A stretch of DNA of 64,000 nt from DAHUXN01 sp963729815 (GTDB lineage Bacteria > Acidobacteriota > Terriglobia > Acidiferrales > UBA7541). A program made the translations under genes and the position numbers. How positions within the stretch are numbered: the first letter of the stretch is position 1; every line of letters starts with the position of its first letter. This document shows, piece by piece, positions 1-8,584 of this stretch. The notes under the pieces are model-generated. The model worked only from the letters and a program-made list of their open reading frames with translations, was not told the DNA's origin and did not search any database. The stretch covers positions 930,001 through 994,000 of the forward strand of contig CAVSPU010000004.1 in NCBI GenBank assembly GCA_963729815.1, written 5' to 3'.

Positions 1-1198
1 CGTAATACCCCTGCTTGCGAATATGCGTCACCAGCGCATCAAACTCCTGCTCCGGCCCCGCATTTTTCACCAGCCGCATGTCGAGCGAAGCTGTCGCCTC
101 GTCCGGAATAATCGTTTTGGCCTGCGCGCCGGTCCATCCGCTCTCCATGCCGTCGATATTGAGCGAAGGCTCGTTCAGCAATTCGAGCAAACTTTTTCCT
201 CCGCCATCGGGCGCCGCCAATCCAAACGTTCGCAGCAGCAGCGCGTCGTTGTCCGGAGCTTCCGCGATGGCTTTGCGCTCCGCCGGCCCCAGCGGCACCA
301 CGTTGTCATAAAAACCGGGAATCACCACGCGTCCATCCGCATCCTTCATGCTCGCGAGCAACTGCGCCAGACGCATCGCCGGATTCGGCGCCCAATTCCC
401 GTAGTGTCCGCTGTGCAGTGGATGCAGCGGCCCGAAAACCGTGATGCGCACGGAAATGACGCCGCGATTGCCGAAGAAAATCAGCGGCCGCCCGCTCTGA
501 TCGATCGGCCCATCGGCGGTGATCAGCACGTCGCCGGTGAAGAGATTCTTGTGCGCGTCGACTGTCGCTCCCAGATGCGGCGAGCTGTCCTCCTCCTCGC
601 CTTCGAAAATCACCTTCAGATTGACGGCCATGGGAATGTGATTCGCCCGCAGCGCATCGACCGCGGTCATGATGCCGATAATGGGCGCTTTGTCGTCGCC
701 GCTTGCGCGCGCGTAAATTCGCCAGTCATCCTTATAGCTGCCGGGTTGGTCCGGGAAAGGAATCAGTTTGCCGCCCTTGTCGATCGAATCCGTCCGCAAC
801 GCGGGAACAAACGGTTTGGTATCAATCCATTTCGAGGGATCCACCGGCTGGCCATCGTAATGCGCGTAAAATAGAATCGTGTGCTTCGCGCCCGGCGCGT
901 CCAGATCGCCGAAGACGACTGGCCCTCGCCCTTCAGCCGTGGGCAAAAGTTCCACGTGGAACCCCCGCGCCTCAAGCATGGATTGAATCAGCGTCGCGTT
1001 GCGCGCGATGTTCGCCGCATCCGACGCCACATCGGGAATCGAGAGCAGCTTTACGAACTCGCCGATGATTTGCGGCTCGTGTGCAACGCGATACGCGCGC
1101 ACAGCTGTGACGACCTGTTGCGCCTGGTGCGCGCTCTGCGCCACAGCGCCTGCCGCGAGCCATGCGACCGATGCAAGAAGTATCGCGATACGCCTCAT
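1..1198 (-). CDS. Exported M20-family metallopeptidase, 3' part cut by window edge
   Basis: Translating the minus strand from the ATG at 1198 gives an open frame that runs off the left edge after about 399 codons. It begins MRRIAILLASVAWLAAGAVAQ, a signal peptide with a cleavable AVA-Q end, so the enzyme should act outside the cytoplasm. The M20 zinc-hydrolase signature follows: a YAHYDGQP segment (metal-binding HxD) near residue 110 and EGEEEDSSP near residue 170, holding the catalytic and metal-bridging Glu pair. The dimerisation (lid) domain starts near GHYGNWAPNP. The family includes dipeptidases and acylases, and the substrate cannot be set from sequence. The C-terminal His ligand lies outside the window. 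Confidence 0.88.
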   Translation of the reverse strand, partial: MRRIAILLASVAWLAAGAVAQSAHQAQQVVTAVRAYRVAHEPQIIGEFVKLLSIPDVASDAANIARNATLIQSMLEARGFHVELLPTAEGRGPVVFGDLDAPGAKHTILFYAHYDGQPVDPSKWIDTKPFVPALRTDSIDKGGKLIPFPDQPGSYKDDWRIYARASGDDKAPIIGIMTAVDALRANHIPMAVNLKVIFEGEEEDSSPHLGATVDAHKNLFTGDVLITADGPIDQSGRPLIFFGNRGVISVRITVFGPLHPLHSGHYGNWAPNPAMRLAQLLASMKDADGRVVIPGFYDNVVPLGPAERKAIAEAPDNDALLLRTFGLAAPDGGGKSLLELLNEPSLNIDGMESGWTGAQAKTIIPDEATASLDMRLVKNAGPEQEFDALVTHIRKQGYY

Positions 1199-1306
1199 GA
1201 TTTTCCCCTCGAAAGTTCCGGTTTCGTTCAGCGGAACCCTTAGACCGCGAGATTATAGCGATTCGCTCGCGTCGAGCGGCAACTTTCGCCGAGATTCTGA
1301 AAACGG

Positions 1307-1335
1307 TTGACATTGGATTGCTTCGTGCGTAGAGT
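1307..1335 (+). promoter_or_regulatory. Candidate sigma70 promoter for the ABC transporter pair
   Basis: A perfect TTGACA at 1307-1312 is followed after 17 bases by TAGAGT at 1330-1335. This implies a start near 1342 and a leader of about 170 nt before the ABC ATPase gene. A GCGCGA/TCGCGC stem followed by a short T run lies around 1411-1445 in that leader. It could be an attenuator, but this is unsupported beyond the pairing. Confidence 0.45.
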
Positions 1336-1512
1336 TTTCACCGAAATACGAAAGGGCAGGTCGTTTGCCTATGCGTATCATTAACTCTCTCCTCTAAGTT
1401 TCGGCTGTGCGCGAGTTGGCAGTCGCGCGCCCGTGCCTTTTTCTGAATTTTCCTTTTGACACCCTTGCCGTTCATTGCTTTCTGTTTAGCGCAGATTGTG
1501 GAGAAATGTTCT

Positions 1513-2454
1513 ATGAGCGACTTTGCTTTGGAAGTTGAAAACCTGGCGAAGGTCTACGAACGCCGCGGACAAAAGCCGGTGTGCGCAGTCGACGGCATCA
1601 GCTTCTCGGTTCCGCGCGGCGAGATTTTTGGCCTGCTTGGTCCGAATGGCGCGGGCAAGACGACGCTGCTGAAAGTATTGACGACTCTGCTGCGCCCCAC
1701 GAGCGGCGGCGCGCGCATCGAAGGATTCGACGTCGTGGCGCGGCCACTCGACGTGCGCAAACGCATTTCCATGGTGCTGCAGGAGACCGCCGCGGAATTG
1801 TTCTTGAGCGTGCGCGACAATTTGCTGACGTTCGCGCGCTTTCACGGCCTGGATTCGAAAACGGCGCGACAGCGCGCGGACACAGTGATGGACAAATTCC
1901 AGATCGCATCCTACGCGGAACAAAAAGTGCAGGACCTGAGCGGCGGTTCGCGACGTCGCGTGCAAGTCTCCAAAATGTTCATGGTGGATACGCCGCTGAT
2001 TTTCCTGGATGAATTTTCCACAGGCATGGATCCGATTTTGAAGCGCGCCGTGATGGGCTATTTGCGCGAAGAATCGGCCAAGGGGCGCACCATCGTGCTG
2101 ACGACGCAAATTCTGAGCGAAGCGGAAGAATTGTGCGACGACATTCTGATCATGAATCGCGGCAAGCAAGTGGCCCGCGGCGATTTGAACGCGCTGAAGC
2201 TGCTCTCGGCCGGTGTGTACGAAATTTCGCTGACGTTCGACAAATTGCCGGAAGCCATCACGAAAGACGTGGCGGCGCTCAAGCCGCTGCGCTCGCACGT
2301 GGACGGCAACACGATCGAGGTCTCGCTGAAAGTGGAAGAGGCCAAAGTGCTGGACATCGTAAGTGAACTCTCGAAGAAGGGCCGGGTACTGCGCGTAGAA
2401 GTGAGCGGCGCAAGTTTAGAAGATATTTTCGTCGAGCTGACGAAGGAGGCATGA
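1513..2454 (+). CDS. ABC-2 type transporter, ATP-binding subunit
   Basis: About 313 residues. The ATG at 1513 (MSDFALEVENLAK) is preferred over an upstream in-frame start because GGAG lies 10 bases ahead and the ABC fold starts here. Walker A is GPNGAGKTT near residue 45, the Q-loop lies in VLQETAAEL, and the signature is LSGGSRRRV. Walker B is atypical: IFLDEFSTGMDP instead of the usual LDEPTTGLDP. The switch position reads TTQILSEAEEL, so the usual H-loop histidine is Gln. The C-terminal 80 residues resemble the DUF4162-type tail of drug/polysaccharide exporters (NodI/DrrA group). The permease gene follows after one base, so the two form a pair that energises export across the inner membrane. 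Confidence 0.93.
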   Translation: MSDFALEVENLAKVYERRGQKPVCAVDGISFSVPRGEIFGLLGPNGAGKTTLLKVLTTLLRPTSGGARIEGFDVVARPLDVRKRISMVLQETAAELFLSVRDNLLTFARFHGLDSKTARQRADTVMDKFQIASYAEQKVQDLSGGSRRRVQVSKMFMVDTPLIFLDEFSTGMDPILKRAVMGYLREESAKGRTIVLTTQILSEAEELCDDILIMNRGKQVARGDLNALKLLSAGVYEISLTFDKLPEAITKDVAALKPLRSHVDGNTIEVSLKVEEAKVLDIVSELSKKGRVLRVEVSGASLEDIFVELTKEA

Positions 2455-2455
2455 A

Positions 2456-3211
2456 ATGGGTCCGCTGGCGGCGATCGTTTATCGCGAGAGCAAGATTCGT
2501 TCGACCAACATCACATTTATGTTTTTCGATTTGTTTTATCCGTTGCTCTATCTGCTGATGTTCGGCGTGGGCGTGAACGCGGCGCTGGGCACGCCTGCGC
2601 TCGGCGCGGGAATCGATTACAACTCGTTCTTCCTCGCCGGAGTCCTGGGCATGGCAAGCTTTGGTATTGCCACAACCAGTTCGTGGTCTTTTTTCCTGGA
2701 CCGCGACAACGGCATTTTTTACGAGATGCTGACCTACCCGATGCGGCGTTCGGAATACCTGCTGGGAAAAGTGCTGTTCAACATCTGCATTGGAATCGTG
2801 CAGGCGGTGATTACGATTGCGCTCGGCTGCCTGCTGCTGAAAATTCATTTGCAATGGAGGCTGCTGCCGATTCTGGCCGTCGGCGTGGTTGGCGGCACCG
2901 CGGGATGGTTTTTCTTCTATTCGATTTTCGCGCTCAGGATCCGGCGCAACGACGTGTTCAACAGCGTGGTCAACGTCTCTTATTTCGTTTTCCTTTTCGC
3001 GAGCTCGATGTTTTATCCGCTGGCGCCCCTGCCGCACTGGTTTCGCATCACGGCGCTCGCGAATCCGATTACCTGGGAAGTGGATTTGTTCCGCTACGGC
3101 TCGATTGGATTGGGCGCGCCGCGCCAGGTATTGATCGAGACCGCCGGCTTCGTTTTGTTTGGGCTCGCGAGTTTTGCCTACGCCGTTCGAAGCTTGCGCG
3201 AACAGGGCTAG
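2456..3211 (+). CDS. ABC-2 type transporter permease
   Basis: 251 residues with about six hydrophobic segments, the first at residues 20-45 (ITFMFFDLFYPLLYLLMFG). The layout matches the ABC2_membrane family of NodJ/DrrB-like permeases. It starts one base after the ATPase stop, so translation is probably coupled. The substrate is unknown. The ATPase partner is of the drug/polysaccharide/lipid exporter class, and no biosynthetic genes nearby hint at cargo. Confidence 0.9.
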   Translation: MGPLAAIVYRESKIRSTNITFMFFDLFYPLLYLLMFGVGVNAALGTPALGAGIDYNSFFLAGVLGMASFGIATTSSWSFFLDRDNGIFYEMLTYPMRRSEYLLGKVLFNICIGIVQAVITIALGCLLLKIHLQWRLLPILAVGVVGGTAGWFFFYSIFALRIRRNDVFNSVVNVSYFVFLFASSMFYPLAPLPHWFRITALANPITWEVDLFRYGSIGLGAPRQVLIETAGFVLFGLASFAYAVRSLREQG

Positions 3212-3282
3212 CCTGCGAGACATTCTGAAGCCGCAACGAAGTACAGGGGGGCGTCCCCGTCGCAAGATCCGGAGTCGGTTTC

Positions 3283-4338
3283 TTAAGCTGACGTGCTTCG
3301 GGCTTTCGTGAAGGCAACAAGTTGCTCGAGCTTCTCGCGCGCCGCGCCGGAATCAATCGACTCAGTCGCCAAACGCACGCCTTCGAGAAAATCCCCGGCG
3401 CGCCCGGCCGCAACCAGTGCAGCGGCCGCATTGGCCAACACGATTTCGCGGTGCGGCCCATGTTCGCGGTAAAGCAGCGAGCGCCCGAGAATTTTGTGAA
3501 TGATTTCAGCGTTATGCTTGGCGTCGCCGCCGTGAAAAGCTTCGCGCGGCGCGCGCCGCAATCCAAAATCTTCCGGCACCAACGTATAGCTGCGAATCGC
3601 GCCGCTTCTCAATTCGGTCACGTAGGTTTCTCCGCTCAGCGAAATCTCGTCCATGCCATCCGCGCCGTGAACCACGAATGCCCGTTGCACTCCCAGCTCA
3701 TTGAGGGCCCGCGCGACCAGTTCCGTGACGCTCGCGTCGAAAACACCGACCACTTGCGCCGAAGCCCCTGCGGGATTCGTCAGGGGCCCAAGGAGATTGA
3801 ACACCGTGCGCATGCGCAATTCCCGCCGCGCGTTCATCGCATGCTTCATCGCCGAATGCACAGCCGGCGCGAAGAGAAAGCCGATGCCAATTTCATCGAT
3901 GGCGCGGCCCGACTGTTCAACCGGCTGGTCGAGCGAAACGCCGAACTGTTCCAGCACGTCGGCCGAACCGCAGCGGGAGCTGATGGAGCGGTTGCTATGC
4001 TTCGCGACGCGCACGCCGGCCCCGGCCACCACAAATGCCGCCGCCGTCGACACGTTGAACGTATTTGAGCCGTCTCCGCCCGTGCCGCACGTGTCGACCA
4101 GTGTTTCCTTGATGCTGGCGCGGCCAGCAGGAAACACCGGCGCGGCGTGGCGCCGCATTGCGGTGGCAAAACCGACCAATTCGTCGACCGTTTCGCCCTT
4201 GATGCGCAGCCCCATGAGCAGCGCCGCGATTAGCGCGTCGGAAGCATTGCCGGAGAGAATTTGCTCCATGGCCGCTTCCGCTTCCACGCGCGAAAGGTTT
4301 TCGCCAACGATGATTTTTCCCAGTGCGTCTCGAATCAT
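3283..4338 (-). CDS. trpD: Anthranilate phosphoribosyltransferase
   Basis: Catalyses transfer of phosphoribose from PRPP to anthranilate, the second step of tryptophan synthesis. The frame is open from 4431, but the ATG at 4338 (MIRDALGKIIVGENLSRVEA) matches the usual N-terminus and gives a normal 351 residues. It also leaves about 106 bp for divergent promoters with sucC. The PRPP/metal-binding segment DTCGTGGDGSNTFNVST is intact. The second loop reads KHSNRSISS, with Ser where most homologues have Gly (KHGNR). No other trp gene is present in the window, so this is a stand-alone trpD. Confidence 0.95.
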   Translation of the reverse strand: MIRDALGKIIVGENLSRVEAEAAMEQILSGNASDALIAALLMGLRIKGETVDELVGFATAMRRHAAPVFPAGRASIKETLVDTCGTGGDGSNTFNVSTAAAFVVAGAGVRVAKHSNRSISSRCGSADVLEQFGVSLDQPVEQSGRAIDEIGIGFLFAPAVHSAMKHAMNARRELRMRTVFNLLGPLTNPAGASAQVVGVFDASVTELVARALNELGVQRAFVVHGADGMDEISLSGETYVTELRSGAIRSYTLVPEDFGLRRAPREAFHGGDAKHNAEIIHKILGRSLLYREHGPHREIVLANAAAALVAAGRAGDFLEGVRLATESIDSGAAREKLEQLVAFTKARSTSA

Positions 4339-4444
4339 GGCCAATCGAATCCCGCGCGGATGCGCTTTCTTGCTCCGCTCTCCCATTCCGCTGTAAACTT
4401 TATCGCTTTGAGCGTTCCACAATTTTAGCACTACTGGAAGGGCA

Positions 4445-5617
4445 ATGAAGATACACGAATATCAGGCCAAGTCGATCCTCGCCAAATTCGGCGTTCCCAT
4501 CCCGCGCGGCGAGGCTGTGTTCAAGAAGGAAGAAGCGAAGGCAGTTGCACAAAGGCTTGGCACTCCCGTGGTTGTCGTCAAGGCGCAGATTCACGCCGGC
4601 GGACGCGGCAAGGCGGGCGGCGTCAAGCTGGCGCGCTCGGCGAGCCAGGCTGCGGAACTCGCCGGGCAGATCATGGGTATGAAGCTCGTGACGCCGCAGA
4701 CGGGCCCCGAAGGCCGCATCGTTCATCGCTTGCTGATCGAAGAGGGTCTCGACATCAAGCGCGAGCTTTATCTGAGCATTTTAGTCGACCGCGTTGCTGC
4801 GGCGCCTGTATTCATGGCCAGCGCTTCGGGTGGGATGGAAATCGAAGAAGTCGCGCAGGAGCATCCCGAAGCGATTCTGCGTGAAACGATCAATCCCGCC
4901 GTCGGCCTCGAGCCATACCAGGTTCGCAAGCTCGTCTTTGGCCTGGGCCTTCCACCGGAAATGGTCAGCGTTGCGGTGCCATTTTTTCAGTCACTCTACC
5001 GCGCGTTTCTGGAAACGGACGCGTCGCTCCTCGAAATCAATCCATGCGTGGTCACTGGAGACGGCAGGCTCGTTGCGCTCGACGCGAAAATGAATTTCGA
5101 CGACAACGCGCTCGGGCGCCATCCGGAAATCCGCGACATGCGCGATCTCGACGAAGAAACGCCGCTCGAAGTCGAAGCCTCGAAGTACAAGCTGAACTAC
5201 ATCAAGCTCGACGGCAACGTCGCCTGCATGGTCAATGGCGCCGGCCTCGCCATGGCCACGATGGACATCATTAAGCTCGCCGGCGGAAGTCCCGCGAACT
5301 TTCTCGATGTTGGCGGCGGCGCATCGGCCGAACAAGTGAAGAGCGCGTTCACAATTCTTCTTGGCGATCCGAATGTCCAGGCAGTCTTCATCAATATTTT
5401 CGGCGGCATTCTCCGTTGCGACGTCCTCGCGACCGGCGTCGTGAAAGCCGCCCACGAATTGAAGATCAAGGTTCCCGTGGTCGTCCGCATGGAAGGCACA
5501 AATGTCGATAAAGGAAGAGAAATCTTGCAGAACTCGGGCTTGAATTTCACCGTCGCCGCCGGCATGAAAGACGGCGCCGAAAAAGTCGTTCGCCTGGCCG
5601 CCGGGGGTGCGCGATGA
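4445..5617 (+). CDS. sucC: Succinate-CoA ligase, beta subunit
   Basis: 390 residues, the standard length. It forms succinyl-CoA from succinate, CoA and NTP (reversible TCA step) with the alpha subunit. The N-terminal ATP-grasp region starts MKIHEYQAKSILAKFGVPIP and includes the HAGGRGKAGGVKLA nucleotide loop. The CoA-ligase domain contains the NIFGGILRCD segment. A GGAAGGG ribosome site lies just upstream of the ATG. The stop overlaps the start of sucD by four bases (ATGA), so the subunits are translationally coupled. Confidence 0.98.
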   Translation: MKIHEYQAKSILAKFGVPIPRGEAVFKKEEAKAVAQRLGTPVVVVKAQIHAGGRGKAGGVKLARSASQAAELAGQIMGMKLVTPQTGPEGRIVHRLLIEEGLDIKRELYLSILVDRVAAAPVFMASASGGMEIEEVAQEHPEAILRETINPAVGLEPYQVRKLVFGLGLPPEMVSVAVPFFQSLYRAFLETDASLLEINPCVVTGDGRLVALDAKMNFDDNALGRHPEIRDMRDLDEETPLEVEASKYKLNYIKLDGNVACMVNGAGLAMATMDIIKLAGGSPANFLDVGGGASAEQVKSAFTILLGDPNVQAVFINIFGGILRCDVLATGVVKAAHELKIKVPVVVRMEGTNVDKGREILQNSGLNFTVAAGMKDGAEKVVRLAAGGAR

Positions 5618-6498
5618 GCGTTTTAATCGACGAAAGAACGCGCCTCATCGTGCAGGGCCTCACCGGCCGCGAAGGCGGTTTTCATTCCGAGCAGATGATC
5701 GCCTATGGCACGAAAATCGTCGCCGGCGTCACGCCAGGCAAGGGCGGGACGAAGCATCTCGATGTGCCTGTGTTCAACACCGTCGCGGACGCAGCGAAGC
5801 AGACCGGCGCAAACGCCTCGGTGATTTTTGTGCCGCCACCATTCGCCGCCGACGCTATTCTCGAAGCCATCGATTCGCGCCTGCCGCTGGTCGTGTGCAT
5901 AACCGAGGGCATCCCGACGCTCGATATGGTGCGCGTCGCCGCTGTCTTACGCGAGTCAAAGACTCGATTGATAGGCCCCAACTGCCCCGGCCTGATCTCG
6001 CCGGGTAAATGCAAAATCGGAATCATGCCCGGGCATATACATAAAGGGGGCCACGTCGGCCTTGTCAGCCGCAGCGGCACGCTCACGTACGAAGCGGTCG
6101 ATCAGCTCACGCGCCTGGGCATCGGCCAATCAACATGCATCGGCATCGGCGGCGACCCGATTATCGGCACGAATTTCCTCGACGCCATAAAGCTCTTCAA
6201 CGAGGATTCCGACACGCAGGCGATCGTCATGATCGGCGAAATCGGCGGCAATGCGGAAGAAACCGCCGCCGAATACATCAAGGCTCACGTGAAAAAACCT
6301 GTCGTCGGCTTTGTGGCTGGTCAGACGGCGCCTCCGGGGCGCCGCATGGGCCACGCGGGAGCGATTATCAGTGGCGGCCAGGGCACGGCCAAAACGAAAT
6401 ACGCCGCGATGCAAGCGGCGGGAATTCACACCGTGCAAAGCCCGGCTGAAATTGGCCACACGATGGAAGCGGTTCTGGGTAAAGCGGCCAGGAAGTGA
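5614..6498 (+). CDS. sucD: Succinate-CoA ligase, alpha subunit
   Basis: 294 residues. It binds CoA in the N-terminal Rossmann domain (VQGLTGREGGFHSEQM) and carries the phosphohistidine. GHAGAIISGG places the active-site His at residue 247, one off the E. coli number. The CoA-ligase motif IGPNCPGLISPGKCKIGIMP is intact. It overlaps sucC by four bases and is followed after about 58 bases by ndk. That order is metabolically sensible, since the ligase makes NTP and Ndk equilibrates nucleotides. Confidence 0.98.
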   Translation: MSVLIDERTRLIVQGLTGREGGFHSEQMIAYGTKIVAGVTPGKGGTKHLDVPVFNTVADAAKQTGANASVIFVPPPFAADAILEAIDSRLPLVVCITEGIPTLDMVRVAAVLRESKTRLIGPNCPGLISPGKCKIGIMPGHIHKGGHVGLVSRSGTLTYEAVDQLTRLGIGQSTCIGIGGDPIIGTNFLDAIKLFNEDSDTQAIVMIGEIGGNAEETAAEYIKAHVKKPVVGFVAGQTAPPGRRMGHAGAIISGGQGTAKTKYAAMQAAGIHTVQSPAEIGHTMEAVLGKAARK

Positions 6499-6556
6499 CA
6501 GCGGCCGCATCGCGGTTCACAAATTTACGCATAAATGGAAATCAAGGAGACGAATC

Positions 6557-6976
6557 TTGGCAATCGAACGCACTCTGGCCATCATCAAGCCCGACGCCGT
6601 AGGTCGCGGGCTTGCCGGCGAGATCCTGAAAAAAATCAATGACGCGAAGTTTCAAATTGTCGCGATCAAATCCCTGCGGCTGACGAAGAGCGAAGCGGAA
6701 GGATTTTACGCCGTGCATCGCGAGCGCCCCTTCTTCAAGGACCTCACCGAATTCATGAGTTCCGGCAAAGTCGTTGTCATCGCCCTGGAAGCGGAAAGCG
6801 CAATCTCTCGTTGGCGCGAGACCATGGGCGCCACCGATCCCGCCAAGGCCGCGCCCGGCACGATTCGCAACACCTTCGGCACGAGCATCCAAAACAATTG
6901 CACGCACGGGTCCGACGCTCCGGAGACAGCGCGATTCGAGATCGGCTATTTCTTTGCAGGTTTGGAGTTGATCTAA
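6557..6976 (+). CDS. ndk: Nucleoside diphosphate kinase
   Basis: Transfers phosphate between nucleoside tri- and diphosphates through a phosphohistidine. The start is TTG at 6557, chosen because AAGGAG lies eight bases upstream and the protein then begins LAIERTLAIIKPDAVGRG, the exact family start. The 139-residue length is normal. The active site NNCTHGSDAPE puts the catalytic His at residue 117, the canonical position. The frame is open further upstream, but that part overlaps sucD in another frame and is not coding. Confidence 0.96.
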   Translation: MAIERTLAIIKPDAVGRGLAGEILKKINDAKFQIVAIKSLRLTKSEAEGFYAVHRERPFFKDLTEFMSSGKVVVIALEAESAISRWRETMGATDPAKAAPGTIRNTFGTSIQNNCTHGSDAPETARFEIGYFFAGLELI

Positions 6977-7013
6977 CGCCCGAGCGCACAAAATCCGCTT
7001 CCCGGGCATCAAT

Positions 7014-8180
7014 ATGAATATGCGAAAACAGCGGTGTCCCAATCCGTTCAACATGATTTTTATCGTGGCGATCGCGGCGCTGGCGTGGTTTGCTCCCGCG
7101 CGCGCGCAGGATTCCTCCGACGGCCGCCTCGTATCTTTCAAAGCCATGGCCCCGGAGATCCCTCCGCCCGGCTTCGCTGCCAGCGGCATCACATGGCTCG
7201 ATTCGCCTCCGCTCACCATGGCGGGCCTGCGCGGCAAGGTCGTGATGATCGATTTTTGGGAATATACGTGCATCAACTGCATCCGCACGTTCCCGCAAAA
7301 TAAAATTTGGTACGCTCGCTACCAGAAATACGGATTTGAAATCATCGGCGTGCACGATCCCGAATTTCAAATCGCGTACGACGTTAGCAACGTCCGCGCC
7401 GCGGTCGAGCGCTTCGCTTTGCCTTATCCAATTTTGGTGGACGATAAATTCTACGTTTGGAATCACTATCGAAATGAATCCTGGCCCAGCCGCTTCCTGA
7501 TCGATGCCGGTGGATACGCGCGCTATCACATCGACGGCGAAGGCGATGATCGCAATTTCGAATTGGCCATCCGCAAATTGCTCGTCGAGGCGCATCCGGG
7601 ACTGAAATTCCCCGACAGCTATACGCTGCCCGTAGATGACAACCCATCGCGCTCGGGATGCGGCGGAGACCCGACGCCGGAAATGTATGTCGGTCCGTGG
7701 GACGGCCGCGGAATACTCGCGAACGATTCCGGCTATCATTTGGATGAAAAAATCGACTTTAAAATGCCGAAGCGCGTGGAGGATGGCCGCGCGGCGGTCT
7801 CCGGAACCTGGGAGACCAACAAGAACGGCATGATTTTTGTGGGCTCGGCGCAGGAGCCCGGCGAAGCTGCCTCGCGCTTGCGCATGAAATACCATGCCAC
7901 GGAACTCTACTCCGTGCTGAACGTTGCCGGCGGGAAACCCGAAAAACTTTACATCCTGCAGGATGGAAAATATCTGACCGCCGAAAACAAAGGCGCGGAT
8001 GTGAAAATCGACGCCCAGGGGCGCTCGTATATCGACGTCGATAGCTCGCGCATGTACTATTTGGCTGTCGTTCGAAAATTCAGCAGCCACACGGTGGACT
8101 TGATTCCCACCGCTCCGGGACTCATGGTCGATTCATTCACCTTCGGCAATTCCTGCCAGACCGATTTCCCTCACAACTGA
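7014..8180 (+). CDS. Exported thioredoxin-like protein (DipZ/TlpA-type)
   Basis: 388 residues. An N-terminal hydrophobic segment ending APARA-Q (about residues 12-31) is a signal peptide, so it should act in the periplasm. The thioredoxin-like domain follows, with the redox motif WEYTCINCIRTFP (CxxC near residues 85-88). This CINC form is typical of the C-terminal domain of cytochrome-biogenesis protein DipZ. The remaining 200 residues fit the beta-rich DipZ C-terminal domain. Unlike DipZ, there is no CcdA-like membrane domain, so the electron donor must come from elsewhere. It lies 37 bases after ndk and could be in that operon or stand alone. Confidence 0.85.
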   Translation: MNMRKQRCPNPFNMIFIVAIAALAWFAPARAQDSSDGRLVSFKAMAPEIPPPGFAASGITWLDSPPLTMAGLRGKVVMIDFWEYTCINCIRTFPQNKIWYARYQKYGFEIIGVHDPEFQIAYDVSNVRAAVERFALPYPILVDDKFYVWNHYRNESWPSRFLIDAGGYARYHIDGEGDDRNFELAIRKLLVEAHPGLKFPDSYTLPVDDNPSRSGCGGDPTPEMYVGPWDGRGILANDSGYHLDEKIDFKMPKRVEDGRAAVSGTWETNKNGMIFVGSAQEPGEAASRLRMKYHATELYSVLNVAGGKPEKLYILQDGKYLTAENKGADVKIDAQGRSYIDVDSSRMYYLAVVRKFSSHTVDLIPTAPGLMVDSFTFGNSCQTDFPHN

Positions 8181-8239
8181 TCCCGCTCTCCAGAATTGTC
8201 GAGTAGAATGATGCTCGAAAAATGATGTTCGAAAATGGC

Positions 8240-8317
8240 GCGCGAGAATAGCTCATGAGGATGAATCATGAGAATGCATCATGAGAATGTCCCGTGAGAA
8301 TAGCACGTGAGAATGAC
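8240..8317. repeat. Degenerate 13-bp tandem repeat, six units
   Basis: Six successive 13-base units begin at 8240, 8253, 8266, 8279, 8292 and 8305. They share the core TGAGAAT, as in TCATGAGAATGCA, CCGTGAGAATAGC and ACGTGAGAATGAC. One or two weaker units with CGAAAAT extend the array left to about 8214. The array ends two bases before the start codon of the DUF2905 gene, so it forms that gene's translation-initiation region. Confidence 0.8.
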
Positions 8318-8319
8318 TG

Positions 8320-8553
8320 ATGGACCCGGTGCGTGAGTTCGGCAGAGGGCTGTTAATTTTTGGGCTGGCGATCGCCGCCGTTGGCGCGATCTTGCTTGCC
8401 AGCCCGCGATTGCCTTTTCGAATCGGCCGTCTGCCCGGCGACGTCGTTTATCACGGCCGGCACACGACATTTTACTTCCCCATCGTCACGTGCATCGTTT
8501 TGAGTATCGTGTTGACTCTGATTTTTTGGATCATCGGCATGTTCCGGCGCTGA
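8320..8553 (+). CDS. DUF2905 small membrane protein
   Basis: 77 residues matching the short DUF2905 pattern. It has an N-terminal GRGLLIFGLAIAAVGAILL membrane segment, a conserved middle PFRIGRLPGDVVYHG, and a second membrane segment FYFPIVTCIVLSIVLTLIFW. It is an inner-membrane protein of unknown function. There is no classic ribosome site. The 13-bp repeat array, which contains GAGAA elements, directly precedes the ATG. It lies 31 bases upstream of xseA and is likely cotranscribed with it. Confidence 0.88.
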   Translation: MDPVREFGRGLLIFGLAIAAVGAILLASPRLPFRIGRLPGDVVYHGRHTTFYFPIVTCIVLSIVLTLIFWIIGMFRR

Positions 8554-8584
8554 AAATGATGATCAGACTTCGCCAAGGCTGAAC

